Positions 23,392 to 35,430 of a DNA stretch of 54,310 nt are shown here, one piece after another (positions within the stretch are counted from its first letter, which is position 1; each line of letters begins with the position of its first letter). The DNA is from Nymphaea colorata (Eukaryota; Streptophyta; Magnoliopsida; Nymphaeales; Nymphaeaceae). The position numbers and the translations under genes are program-made. Below the pieces are notes generated by a model. That model worked only from the letters and a program-made list of their open reading frames with translations, was not told where the DNA came from and ran no database searches. Location of the stretch: positions 1 through 54,310 of the forward strand of contig NW_022204864.1 of NCBI RefSeq assembly GCF_008831285.2, read 5' to 3'.

Positions 23392-23789
23392 TCATTGCAA
23401 GTTTTTCTGGGCGGGATTCATAGACAATGGCCGAACAGAGCTTTAAGAATTTCTTACATATTTCATGCTTTCATAAAACTGATTTTGCGGGTAGAACTGC
23501 GAAAATCGCTGCGAGTCATTCATGCGTTCGATCTGTTCCTGGTTTTCGATGAGGGAGGGGGCTTTGACCACATGGACGAAGTTGACGTGGCGAAGGTAGC
23601 TGGTGTTCGACTATCGGACCGATCGCAGGTCGAGAGGGACTCCCGATGAGCTCGCCCGAGCAGAGATGACTGAGTTTTGGATGGGGATGGGCTGGGGAGC
23701 TTCCTATTTGAGTGGAGGGGGATGGCTACTTTCTCCCGCTAGGAGGGCAGAGGAGGGCCAGGGATTTAGCTATCGCAGCAATTACCCAT
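23392..23789 (-). CDS. Small protein with predicted N-terminal acylation, unknown function
   Basis: About 133 aa. It begins MGNCCDSE, a strong N-myristoylation context (Gly2) with adjacent Cys4/Cys5 for palmitoylation, predicting attachment to a membrane such as the ciliary or cortical plasma membrane. The remainder is Ser/Pro-rich, then a helical stretch YLRHVNFVHVVKAPSLIENQ, ending ...SMNPAQKNLQ. One frame step near 23612 needs one base. It is convergent with the small acidic gene. No family is recognised. Confidence 0.55.
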
Positions 23790-24076
23790 TACTATAATAT
23801 ATCTAGTCACTTCAGTCGCATCAGTCATTCATAATCAAGCCCACCCATCAATCCGCATCTCTCAAATGATTATCCGAATCTTACTGAAAAATCCATCCAT
23901 CTAATTCAATCCTCTTCCAGCCATCTCCCATCCATTTCCTTTGATATCCCCCCAACCATCCTCGAAAGAGCAAGCCCAATTCTCTCCTTTCCATGCAACC
24001 TTAGCGCGATTCTCCAAAAATGAGCGGCTGGTTTAGGAGTGTGATAATTATAAATTATATTGAGTTAAACATATCC
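23790..24076. promoter_or_regulatory. Divergent intergenic region
   Basis: 287 bp between the acylated small protein and the calcium-channel gene, C/T-rich on the plus strand. No gene is recognised. Confidence 0.35.
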
Positions 24077-27000
24077 ATGTCGAAAGATTAAAAAGACGAC
24101 TTCCTGCGTTACGGTCAAGGTATTCTGCTTCGTGGTTTTAAATCATAAAACTAGCGAAACGATATCGGTTCCTGACGGCGAAGGGCTTCGCGGATACGAC
24201 AGCAAAGTACGAGACCTATAAGAACCTGCTCTATTTCAAGAACTACCGCAACGCCATCTTCCAAATCATCCCCGCCGCCAATTTCGAAATCAACGATGAA
24301 CTCAGAAAGAAACTGGAAATCAATAATTAGGAAACACCCAACATCAAGATACTCAAGGCCAGGGCAAAATCAGAAGAATAGCAATTTAACCTACAGATCA
24401 AAAAGTATCACACTCACTATCCAGCAAATAAAAAACCAATGTCTGCTTCGGAGATACCGTCATCTTCAAACACGTCGACTCAGACACCTTCCTCTCGGGA
24501 ACCATCAGACCCTCCAATGGAACCAATGGCGCCTTTACTGTATAGGTCACCAAGAATCTTTCGGATATACTCATCTTTAGAGTACTCCCCTTCAGATCCT
24601 ACGAAAGGATTGGCATGCCGATCCCCTTTGATTCGCCTGTGAAGCTTCTCAACACGTACAACAACGGCTATCTCACTTTCGAAAAGATTGGAACCAATGC
24701 TATCGCCAAGAGTACTCCAAATGTTACGCAGAAACCATCGATTTGGACAAACAGCCAATCATGGCCGACGATTCCTACATCATCCCAGTAAAGACAAACA
24801 GCGCTGAGTCCCTAACCTACGAATGCGTGACCCATTTCGTGGACTTGTCCAAATCAACAGAGGACCCAATGCCTTGGGAATTCGTGCTACATATGGTGGA
24901 AGTAGACAACGATTCCCTGATCCAGCACGACATCATCTACTTCCAACACACTGAAAAGTAATCCATATTCCACTCAGTGGCGGAGTGCTCTCCACTCAAG
25001 GAAAAGAAATCATCCTCAAGGAAATGAAAACTGAAGGCGGAGAGAACTGCCCTTCTATGAATGCCTGTGGGAAATCGAGAAACATGATGCCTCACCCGAT
25101 GCCTATATCCTAAGACACCTGATGTCGGGCATGACCCTTGGAATTTCCAAAGACAGCGAGGACAAGCCGATAAAGCCAGAGCTATTCGATATCACTGAGG
25201 GCGAAGCCGACAAAAACCTAGGCTGGGTTTAGCTGAAGCTGGCCAAGAAGGAAAAGGTGGAAATCAACAGCGATTCCCTGATCAACATCGCATGCGGCGA
25301 GTGGTTCCTGGATAAGGTGAAGGACGCTCCGGTGGCCGAGGTGGAGTAGGAGGAGGACAAGAATGAAAGCTTCGTCTTCATTCCTAAATTGAACAAACTA
25401 GCAGTCAACGAACTGGAATACGAAGTCAAGAAAGTGAAATTCACCCTGTAGATCTCCAAGAATTGCTTCACCATCAAGGAGATTGATTCTGCACTCAAAA
25501 AACAGGTTCTCTTTGCGCTTTCCTTCCACTCGAAGATCATCGACCTCCGTGAAGACCTCAAATGGGGCCCCCAGGAGTCGTAGTCGAAGATTAGCTACAT
25601 CCGCATGATGCAGGTGACTGAAAAGATCAAATAAATCAAGGATTTCCTCAAAAACGTACCAAAAGAGTTGTCGGATTGCGAATACAGTACCTTTTTGCCT
25701 ATTCAGTCAAGCCCTCCTTCAAGAGACAGATGATTTGCAAAGATTTGGGCATCAGCGAGCTCCTCTTCTAGCTGCTTTTCTTCATGCGTAAGAACCTAGC
25801 GGCCGTTACACGAAGAAGGAGAAGAAGGAGGACCAAACAAGGACCTACATTTTCGAGGGAATGCACAACGAGCTGGAGAAATTCGACGAGCTTTACAACT
25901 CCATCTACGAGGTGATCTACGAGCTGGTCAGGGACAACCTGCTCTTCAAGATCTACGTCTCCAAGTGGATCAACTTCGTCATCGAAGACGTCCTCACCGA
26001 AAACCAGCCCAGCCACCTGAACCTCCTCAAGTAGCTTTTCAAGGACAACGAATTCCTCGTGAAAAACTTTGTCACCGACAACCTGGTCAAACGCATGGCC
26101 GATCGCATGATCAACCAAAAGGACCACTTCCTCTTCTACGAGAAGAAGTATCTTTAGATCTTCAGACTGTTCTGCATCGTCGGGCAAAACATCAACACCA
26201 GCAACCAGATCAAAATCCTCACACACTTCATCAAACAGCTCAGGACTGACGATATCCGCGCCCTCTATCAGATCACCCTCTCCAAAAAAGATGACGAGAT
26301 CTACACTGATGCCGCCATCGATAAGAACATACTCAAGAAGAGACGCTTCGGAGATTACTATAAGATCTGCAAAGAGGAATACCCGTCAGCCTGGGATTAC
26401 TTGTGGAGTTTCTCAACCTGATCGCAGACATGACCAAGGGAAGGAACAAAACTGTAGAATCCTACATGGAGACCATGTTCACGCTCGACATCCTCTCAGA
26501 TCTGTTCGAAAAATACGAACTGCATGAGGCTGAAGTCCCCATCATCCGACTCCTCCACAACCTCTACGCAGAAAGCGAAAATTCTACCCCATTGAGAAAC
26601 GCAAACGCATCTCCGACTACGCTAAGCTGAAAGATGAGGTGATCGATGTGATGAGCACGACTTCTGAGACTAAACCGTGGAACCTCCCCTCAAGCGAGTC
26701 TTGGACTGCTTGCAGAAGAAACTGAAGCAGTATGGGCCTATCGATCCCTCCCAAATGCTGAAGAATGAGAACCTCTACCAAATCCTAAACTTCATCTGGC
26801 AGACCTTCAACCTGGGTTTCTGGTAGAAGAAAGAGGACGTGAAGACAGTCCTTCAAGATATCCTGAAGATCCTGGAGCCGTTCCCGCCCATCCTCAAAAA
26901 CTACGCTGAGTACAGCATCGAATCAAAGGAGAACCTGCTGATGATGAAGTGCAAATTGTAGTGCATGAACATCATCCAACTGATCCTCGACTACGATCTG

Positions 27001-30000
27001 GATCTCTCTGTTAGGTATATCTGCAAACATTTCCAAAAGTTCCAAATGCCAGAAAAGAAAAGAGTCCTCATCGCAGACCAAAATACACGCATCCTGTAAA
27101 TGAAGGTCGATAGCGAACTGGCCAATAAGTTTATTAAGGAGATTCCTCGGGATACAATTGAACTGGTGGAGCCTACAATCCTGCAGCGCATGATCGAGCT
27201 TTCAAAATACAACAACCCTCGTTTAACAAGCCAATCAATATCCATAATGTAGCGCGTCCTTCTCAAGAAGAAGAAGGCAATCGAGGATTTCTGCCAGCAA
27301 ATATTCGTCTGCGCCGCCGAGCGGATCGAGCTGAAGAAGTTCATCGAGGAGAAGAAGAACAAGTTCTACACCATGCAGGACCAAACGCTGGTGAACGTGA
27401 ACATGGCCAACCAAGCCGGCAACTACGTTTTCATCTTCAAGGAGGACAACAAGGAGAGCGGAATCATGCAGGACATCTACATGATGAGCGAAATCATCAA
27501 GGAATAAAATAAAATGAAAGATATCAGGGGCATCAAGACCCTAGAAGGATCCAAAATGTTCCAAAAATTAGGAACAGAAAAATTGCTAAACTTCACTGAT
27601 GAACGCACCAGCAGCAGTCTGATGAAACAGAGCGTTCTTGATGCATAGAACATCCATCTAAAGGTCTTCCAGTTCATTCTCAACTGCGTTGAGATTCCCA
27701 CAGAGTAATTGGCTCTGAAACTGCTCCACCTGAGTTACAAGTTCCTGGTGAGTCTGATCTGGAACTTCCAGAACATAAAGCCGAGCCTCATCCCCTACAT
27801 CCCGATGATCAGCCACCATCTGAAGCAAAACGTTGGCTGCATTGACTTCCTGAAGGAGATGTACGATAACAACAAGACTATGCTCTTCAACGAGGCGAAC
27901 CTGCTCAAGTTCGTCAAGGAGATTTGCACCACCATTGAGAACTAACCCGATAATAGCTTCTACAAGTCGAAGCTGCTCGACTTCTTCCGATTCCTCATCT
28001 ATTGCAATGGAAAATCACTGAAGTTCAATCAAATCCAAATCCTTAAGGTCATGCAGGACGATTCATACAAAAAGATCATCCTGCACATCACCAAAGAAGA
28101 TATCGAGAAATTAGTGCCCAGTACACTCGAGATTATGACGATCTGGAGGTTCAACGTAAGACAACATCGTCAAAATCTAGCCTCGTCTCTCCTACATGAT
28201 TACCTACTTCCAATCCTGGAAAGTTTGATCGACGATAAGAACTCCGTGAACATGGGTAAGTTGAAGAAGCGTTTCCCCTTCGACAATCTGGTGGATTGGG
28301 TGCGAGCATCCAAGAACTGTTGGCCTTTGAAGCGGAACATCCGCGCCTTCCTGAACAGGCTTTACTACTTCTAGCCTGAAGTGGAAATCTACATGAAGAA
28401 AATCATCGGATTTTAATTGGACAACATCATTGAGGACCTCAACCAGTATATCCTCATCAAGTGCAAATCCAATATCGCTGAATTCGAAAATTACATCTTT
28501 GAAAACCCTGTCAGGTTCAGCTATCTTTAGTCCTATCTCTATCTCAATCTTGAAGAGAACCTGTTCACCTTGTACGAGCTTACCACTAGCAAGAAGATAT
28601 AAGATGAAATGAAGACCATCCTGCATCCAATCGACAACACTTCCAACGACGGTCCTTACAACTTCATCCGCATCTGTTAGCGTTTGGGTTGGATCAAGAA
28701 CTACTTCGCTGATAAGAAAAACGTCTATACCAACTCCTTCATCAAGTTCCTCCTCAACAAGTTCAGATCCATCATCAACGATTTCGATGATAACATCTAC
28801 CTACCAGGCATGAACATCACCAGCGGACTCGGAAGAGCACCCACCAAACCAGAAAAAGAGAAGGCCAGAGTGGGACTGATTGAGAAGATCATGAATGGAG
28901 ATATTGGAACATTCTTCGTGCAGGCCACCGGAGAGTATAATGAAAGATTGCCCCTGGTCTACAGTGTCCCTGATAAGGTCAACAACCCCAAGGATGACAA
29001 GAAGCCAAACCAAGATAAATTGCTAAAGAAACTTAGAGAAATCTTGAAAAGACAAAAACGCATGTTCAAAGACGACGATGAAGAAATAGACTACAAGCTC
29101 AACCGACTAGTCCGTGCCATTAAGTTATCTCCCGAGGCTGAATAGTTCTTGGTGAATGAATACAACAGCAACCTGAGCAACTACTCCCGCAGTCCATAGA
29201 TATTCGACTACATCACCATCATCATCCAGATGAACTCCAGCAACTCCGAGGCCCTGCCCATGAAGGAGAAGAAGTTCTTCCTCAACCTCATCACTGGAAT
29301 CGTGGAGCAGAACAACAAAGTGGAACGCAAGAGCAAACCGATTGATGAGTGGGAAGCAGCCGACTGGATCGCCAGCAAGGAGGACCTATCCAACATCCAA
29401 AATAAACTGAAATCGTGCCAACTGGGCAAGTTTGTCACTGAATTGCTCAAGGAAAACATCTGGGATAATATCTAGTTCGCAGACTCCATCTTGCTGTGCG
29501 GCATCGCATACCTGTTTGGAGGTAATACCAACACCCAGAAGAATATGATTGAGGAAATCGGAGCAGACCACGAGAACAAAGTGATGCGCAACATTGAAAC
29601 CCTCATCTTCAAATTGGGCAAGTTCATCCTCAAGAACATCGAAGAGTCTAAACCTCCTACAGACGATACTGATAAAAGCTTCTCTATCACTACCATCGAC
29701 AACTATGATTTCTACGAGATGGGTAAACGTTACGTCCACCGTAAGAACGTATTCTAGCCTGAAACAACTGACGAGGAGATCTACTCGAAGGCCTGCATCC
29801 GCACCTACAGGAGAGCCTTCAAGTTCCTGCAGCTGCTCTGCGAAAACAACAACATCGAGGGCAAAAACTTCATCAGACAGCAACCCAACGGCGTCAAATC
29901 GTTTGACTTCATAGAAATCGCCTCCAAAGAGGTCCGCAACCTCTTCATGTCCCTCAATACAGACATCTGCAACGTCGCCATGTTCCTCCTCGATTTCATA

Positions 30001-31960
30001 CTCGAAGTCACCCAAATCCCAGTCAAGGCCAACCAGTAAGCCCTGATGAAGCTATCCTTCTTCTAGGACGTATGCGCCCTTCAGACAATCTTCAGCAAGC
30101 CATAGAACGTCTCCTTGAAGGGTTTCGACGGAAAGTAATACATGATATAGTAAATCTACTTCAAAGTCATCCAAATAATCCTGAGCAATTTCTAAGGCAA
30201 CGAGTTGAAAACCTTCAGCACTCTCGATTCTAAGCTAGACCCCAAATTCTTGGTCAACATCCTCAAGAAAAAGCTAAACGACCTGAACTTGCACAGCAAA
30301 GAGAATGTAATCGAGTACATCGACAACCACCACGAGTGCATTTTCGATGAAGATATGATGGCGGTCATCAACATCATCATCATCTTCAAGTACATGAAGG
30401 AAAAATTGAAAGATAATAGCAGGATCTACTCCATGTACGATAAGGAAAGATCAGAGAATCCCGAAATGTTCGAATTCCTATAAAAATGCCTCCTTTAGAT
30501 CGAAATCGTCAATGCCGGCAACACCCAAACCATCATCTTCCCCAAATACCCAGTCTTCAACAGTCTCTCGGGAAACCTCAGAGATGCAGTCATGGAAAAA
30601 GTGCTCGAACCACCCATCGTGACAAAATCGTCTCCTTACTTGGCTACACAAGCTCCATCAAGACCAAAATAGAGTCCTCCTACAGTCTGCTAAAGTGGAG
30701 AAGATAACCGAACAGCACATGAACGACGCCTTCAAGATCTCAGCCTTCATGTCAGTCTCATCTGCATCTACATGATGTTCTACTACGACATCATCATCAA
30801 CTACGGAGACGCAGATTTCTCATCCAATCGCATCATCGGACTCGGCAGGATCGTCCTCTGCCTCATACAGCTATCCATGAGCATAGTCTACGCCTATTAT
30901 TGCTGAGGTTCAAGATCTGGGAAAAACCAGAAAAACATACCATAGAGTCACCCAATTCCAAACTAGCGGAAGATGCAGAGGAAGCAAGCAATAAGTACGT
31001 ACTGAAGATAAAGAACTTTGTGAAAGTGATAGCGAGTAAGACCAAAATAGATATCACTTTGGAACTGATATTAAAGGCACTGAGAGGAGGAGACACCACT
31101 CAACCTTTATACACAGCTGGTGAGTTCTACAGAGTCTTGGTGTATGTGCTGGTGGCCTTCTTCGGTACTTTCTTCAACCCTGCCATCTACTTCCTGCACA
31201 TAATGGACATCTTCTGCTACATCCCCTAGATCGGTGACATCTTCAAAGCCATCGGCATCAACATCATCTAATTGGGCTATGTCAGTTTCATGGGAATCGT
31301 CTTTACGTTCGTCTTCTGCACCGTCACTTTCAGCAACTACCAAAAGAACGTCTATACTGGCGACTAGTCCACAGACGAGATGTGCCAATCGATGATAGAG
31401 TGCATCTTGCAACTGTTCGTATCGGGGGCGATCGGCGAAACGATGGAGGAGTTCTAGATAGTCCGTTTCTCCTACGATATGATCTACGCCATTTTCTTCG
31501 GAATCCTCTTCAGCAACATCATCTCGGGTATCATGCTGGACGCCTTCGGTGCGCTCAGAGAGCAGAACAACGAAGTCATCCACGACAAGGCCAACTATTG
31601 CTACATTTGCAATATTTCCAGAGAGGCGCTCGAGAAGAAAAGAATCAGCTTCCAGGATCACATCAACGGAAACACTTCCTCTGGAACTATGTCTTCTTCA
31701 TCTACTTCCTCAACGAGAAAAGCCCCACTGACTATTCAGGCATGGAATACACCATCACCACTCAGTACAACAAGCCTGAGGAGGAGATGATGATTGATTG
31801 GGTGCCGGTGGGCGAACCGACCGAGTTCGACTGCAAGGCCAAGCTGGAGGAGATTAGCGGAGAAATCGACAGCAAGTCCAAACTGCTGGACGATAACGCC
31901 GTGGAGATGGATAAGATCATCAAGGAGTTCAAGGAACTAGCAGTTGATTACCTCGCATGA
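24077..31960 (+). CDS. IP3-receptor/ryanodine-receptor family calcium-release channel
   Basis: About 2,620 aa, the usual length of an IP3 receptor. The N-terminus (DFLRYGQGILLRGF) and a MIR-type beta-trefoil region (GDTVIFKHVDSDTFLSG, LRHLMSGMTLGIS) are followed by RIH blocks (LWEFLNLIADMTKGRN, FKFLQLLCENNNIEGKNF). The C-terminus has several membrane helices, a pore stretch LQLFVSGAIGETME, the inner helix ILFSNIISGIMLDAFGALRE, and a zinc finger with exact C-x2-C-x16-H-x4-H spacing (31590-31690) as in IP3R. The family releases calcium from the ER or alveolar sacs. The filter reads SGAIGE where animal IP3R has GGGVGD. Conserved IP3-contact residues were not checked, so ligand gating is open. 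One 20-nt intron (24712-24731) and several one-base frame steps are present. Confidence 0.9.
24712..24731 (+). other. Micro-intron, 20 nt (calcium channel)
   Basis: GTACTCCAA...TACGCAG. Splicing joins NAIAK to KTIDLDKQPIMADDS in one frame. Confidence 0.85.
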
Positions 31961-32122
31961 TCTATGCTCCATATTAACATACAAACACTACATTTTGAAA
32001 CTAGCAATAACCCTTCTATCATATACCGGCATGATTATCTCTCTCTTTTTCCCCTTCAGCAGGCGATGGAAATGTTGCGACGGTGATGTTGTTTGGATTT
32101 AGATAATTAATATTAATTGCTG
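31961..32122. other. Intergenic spacer
   Basis: 162 bp AT-rich spacer between tandem genes. Nothing else is recognised. Confidence 0.35.
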
Positions 32123-32670
32123 ATGTTCAATCTCTCCCTCAGGAGATTCCTCCAAAGGACAACCCATAATAACTCAAACTCTTCTCCACCCATCACGAAC
32201 CCGCACCCACCAAGTTGCCCAAAGTGGCGGAAGTTGTGTACACTCTATTCTACACGCAGCGTCAACCTCTATGTCAAAAACAGATACGGCGTCGTCGAGA
32301 CTGTGCCTGCCTTCGTGGGCGAGTCGCTTCTTGAAGCGATAAACAGGATGAAGGTTCACGCTTTCGAGGACGGCGTCTGCAACGGTTACGACTTCACCTA
32401 CCGTCCTCACCTGCGTCCCCACGATAACGACACCAAGGGGCCCTCTGCGCGGGATGCCGCGTGGTCCTCAAGGACAACTGGTTCCAGCGGGTCCACAACG
32501 AGACCGACGGCTACAACGAGAACAAAGAACTGCTCCTCAACTCCTCAGTCGCCGACCTCAAGAGCAACACACGACTGGCCTGCTGCATCTCCATTGAAAC
32601 CTGGATGGAGGGACTCACCTGCGAAGTAGGCATCAATCCTCTCGAATTCCCTAATGGTATTCTTATCTGA
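32123..32670 (+). CDS. Mitochondrial [2Fe-2S] ferredoxin-like protein
   Basis: About 180 aa. The first 50 residues (MFNLSLRRFLQRTTHNN...) look like a mitochondrial presequence. The core follows the adrenodoxin-type fold: VNLYVKNRYGVVETVPAF, GESLLEAINRM, a cluster region with Cys at GVC and ALCAGC, and the last Cys in NTRLACCISIETWMEGLTCEV. Four possible cluster Cys are present, but with a 22-residue insertion between the first and second (the usual spacing is five), similar in idea to the bridge ferredoxin of complex I in plants and Tetrahymena. It is either an electron carrier for Fe-S/heme biogenesis or a structural complex I subunit. The frame changes near 32440 (one base missing in a G/C run). 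Confidence 0.72.
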
Positions 32671-32814
32671 TACATTCAATACAACAATCAAAGAGGTTAA
32701 TCATCAATCCACACAGAAGACATCAATGAGAGAGAGGGAAAGAGTGGGAATAGGTTGGGTTGGGAAGTGCAAAGTAGATGATAGAAGGATTGGATGGGAG
32801 GAGCATGAAAATCA
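32671..32814. other. Convergent intergenic spacer
   Basis: 144 bp between two convergent stop codons. Nothing else is recognised. Confidence 0.3.
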
Positions 32815-34177
32815 TCAATAGTTCTTTTAGAGCATGACAGCCTCAACGTTTTTATAGGTTGCCTTCTTGCCATTGGCCTGCAGGTTCTGGAACAGATTCT
32901 CAAAGTCCTTCTTGTTGAGCTTGAACTGCTTCTCCAGTATTTACTCAACTTTCTTCCCCGTTTTAATGCCCAAATCGTTCTGGTTTTTTTTCCGGGGCTT
33001 GCTCTCCTCCGGCTGTGTGTTCAAGAACTAATCCAGACTCTTGTATCTGGCGGGATGCACCCTCCTGAGTCATCTGAGGCCCTCAATGGTGGACTTGAGC
33101 TGCTTGGAGAAGGCAACTTTCCTGACGAGTTCGTTATACTCCTTGAGGGATGTGAACCTGGCGAGAGGCTTAAGCTCCTTGAAGGCTTCCTTTTCGTATT
33201 AGTTGCGGTTTCTATCCATCTACTTTTGGTAGTTATCCTCCAGGAGGCGATGCTAAAGCACGAATTACTTCACCTGGTTTCTCCTCTCCTGTAGATTACC
33301 ATTTGTACCATTGAAGATAAATGCCTGCAATTACTTTAATTATCAACTATAATGATAATGTTGGAGCATTATCCTAGTTGCCAGTCTCCTATTATACTAA
33401 TCAATGATTTTGAACTTAATTCTGCGTTCCTCTTCGCAATCATCATCCCTGAACTCCAAATTAGCCAGCATCAGATCCGCCTGTTGGTCGTATTCCACCT
33501 CAAACTCCCTCCTCTTCTCGTTGAAGCATTCGATAAAATGGCTATCCTTGCCACCTAAATAGAAAGGAAGGCACCCAGGGGGGCGTGGCTGGCGAAGAAG
33601 TCGTCTATTTCCTAAAAGTGGTCGTGGTTGAAGTCCTAACGAAGCACACTAGTGGCCAGGGAAGAGATGGAGGTAGGCTTGACCACGCTGGCCTTGCTGA
33701 AAGAGATAGGCTCGCAGCGCTTTTAGAAGAATGATTCGTTACTTGCAAATTTCTGAATATATGAACAAATACAGGTAAGTAGTCTTCTTGTGAGAGGTAA
33801 TAGCCATGATAGTGTGCCTAAAGATCTTCCTCGGAGTACTTTCCTCCATGTTTTTCCATTTCCTCTTTGATTTCTTTCCAATTGCCGAAGCCAAACCTGC
33901 CTAGCCGATGACTTACTTTTCCAGTAGGTTAAGGAAGAGAATTTAGTGGTAGGCCTTCCAGGAGGGATCAATGACTGGATACTGCAGGCTCTTCACCACT
34001 GTGTAGCTTTCTTCCGCCGGCTACAACTTGGCGAAACATCCCACACACACCTCACCTACTGCCCGCTGATTATCAGAGCGCTCTTGCCCACCTCGCGCTT
34101 GCAGTCAGCACAGGGCACCCTTCGCTAGGGCTCGTCAATGAACTGGATTAAAAGACGGCTACGTTATATGCGCTCAT
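32815..34177 (-). CDS. ADA2: Transcriptional adaptor ADA2 (SAGA-type acetyltransferase complex)
   Basis: About 440 aa with the ADA2 domain order. A ZZ-type zinc finger (VPCADCKREVGKSALI, then CVGCFAKLEPAE) is followed by a SANT/Myb domain (EILFLNLLEK, FGFGNWKEIKEEMEKHGG, EDLEAHYHGYYL), then the ADA2 middle region (RREFEVEYDQQADLMLANLE, IIDEYNRRLATR, RRNQVKEFVLEHRLLEDN, FKELKPLARFTSLKEYNELV) and a basic C-terminus. ADA2 binds GCN5 and stimulates histone H3 acetylation in the nucleus. One 20-nt intron just after the start (34143-34162) is firm; another (33289-33308) is probable. An in-frame TGA near 33067 is best explained by paired one-base errors rather than readthrough. Confidence 0.85.
33289..33308 (-). 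other. Probable micro-intron, 20 nt (ADA2)
   Basis: Minus strand GTACAAATGG...TCTACAG, just before ERRNQVKEFVLEH. It keeps the downstream frame, but the upstream segment is poorly conserved, so support is weaker. Confidence 0.5.
34143..34162 (-). other. Micro-intron, 20 nt (ADA2, after codon 5)
   Basis: Minus strand GTAGCCGTC...AATCCAG. Splicing joins MSAYN to FIDEPERRVPCADCKREV, the start of the ZZ finger. Confidence 0.85.
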
Positions 34178-34559
34178 GCGGGCTTGGTTGTTATGGAATT
34201 TTTCCCGCTGAGGGGATGGGTGGGATTAGGAGGTCGCTGAAGTCGAGGTTGTGATCGGGATGGGCTGGGAGAGGGAGTGGGACGTCTTTCTATTAGTCTA
34301 TATTCATCAAACTTTCTATTTTTTTCTAATTTTATTATTCTATTTATTTGACCACCTCCCATTTAAACTCCCAGTGGAACACCAACATCCACGCATTCTG
34401 TCAGTAACACATCAATTATACCCATCACCATCCTCCACCGTCAATCCACTCATCTATCCTCCTTCCTATAATCTCAATCTTTTACCGTCATTCCTCTTTA
34501 CCACTTATTCCCTATTGTTGTTTGCATGAGGACATCTCCAAATTATTTTGGTAATATAA
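34178..34559. promoter_or_regulatory. Divergent intergenic region (ADA2 / STPGR)
   Basis: 382 bp, the largest spacer between divergent genes here: G-rich near the ADA2 start and T-rich further on. It presumably holds both promoters. No RNA gene or repeat is recognised. Confidence 0.4.
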
Positions 34560-35380
34560 ATGAAATCGGTGGAGCGTGCGGAGCAGGCCTGCAAGAACCC
34601 CTGCAACAAATCCTCATCCAAGTATCAATACTCCTTCGGAAAAGAACAGCGCTTCAAGCAACGCATACTCAAAACTGAAGTACTTGACAAGTTCTACGAC
34701 CTGCCCTCCCAGGTCAGCAAACGAGGAGCAGTCTTCGGCAGAGACAAGAGGGATTGCGACCGACCAGCCCACAACGAAAGCGTACCCTCCTGGAACTACA
34801 ACCCCAAGGAAGCCAAGTCGACCGCCAACATCGTGCTTGCACCTGGTAGAGAAGTAACAAGCCAATAATGCAGAACTGCAAAGTGTCGTCGGTGTTCTAC
34901 AATACGACCATTACTTACCCAGGCCCAGGGAAGTATAACCCGTAGAGACCGCATAGCAAGTCGAACATCGTGATGGCTGGTCGTCCAAAGGCCAACTATT
35001 CGACTATTAGTCCGGGGCCTAAATATAACTTCCAGTCTACTCTTCTAGACAGAAACAAGATACTCTCGCAGGAGAAGCGGAAGGGAAGCTGTCGAATAGT
35101 CCTACCCTCCAGCAAGAGCAGACTAGCCAGCTCAGAACCCTCATAATCCAAACTAAATCTCAATGCATCCGGTAACCCCCACCTATTCAGTCAGCGAAGG
35201 CCTCGCCACCTACAAAGGCAACAAGATGTTCGGACATTCAGGTTCCCACGCCATTATGTCTCGCTAGGAGCGTTTCAAATCCTAATAGATGAAAAAGCAC
35301 GTCCCAGGGCCTGGCCACTAGTACTCCTCCAATAATCCAGTTTCTTTTTTTCATAATTCATCGAAAGCAAGAAGCCATGA
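34560..35380 (+). CDS. Sperm-tail PG-rich repeat (STPGR/SHIPPO) protein
   Basis: About 273 aa with the Pro-Gly-Pro motifs that define STPGR proteins: YPGPGKYNPERP, ISPGPKYNFQSTLLD and HVPGPGHEYSSNNP. An N-terminal part (QACKNPCNKSSSKYQYSFGK...) precedes them. STPGR proteins are found in ciliary and flagellar axonemes, where several line the lumen of doublet microtubules. TAG/TAA codons give the Glu pair of SREERFKSEEMKK. The frame shifts near 34860 and again in a T run near 35347, after which TGA at 35378 closes the gene. IFT140 begins 50 bp downstream on the same strand. Confidence 0.72.
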
Positions 35381-35430
35381 TTTTTCCTATAAGCACCACT
35401 CATTTAAATTTCAAATCATTTTTTATAGCT

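Noticed and set aside
33065-33067. In-frame TGA inside ADA2 as possible readthrough or a TGA sense codon (minus strand, ...IEGLR-TGA-LRRVHPARY...)
   Set aside because: The neighbouring frame gives a sensible ADA2-like stretch (QMTQEGAS) between the same flanks, so two compensating one-base errors explain it. Every other gene stops at TGA.
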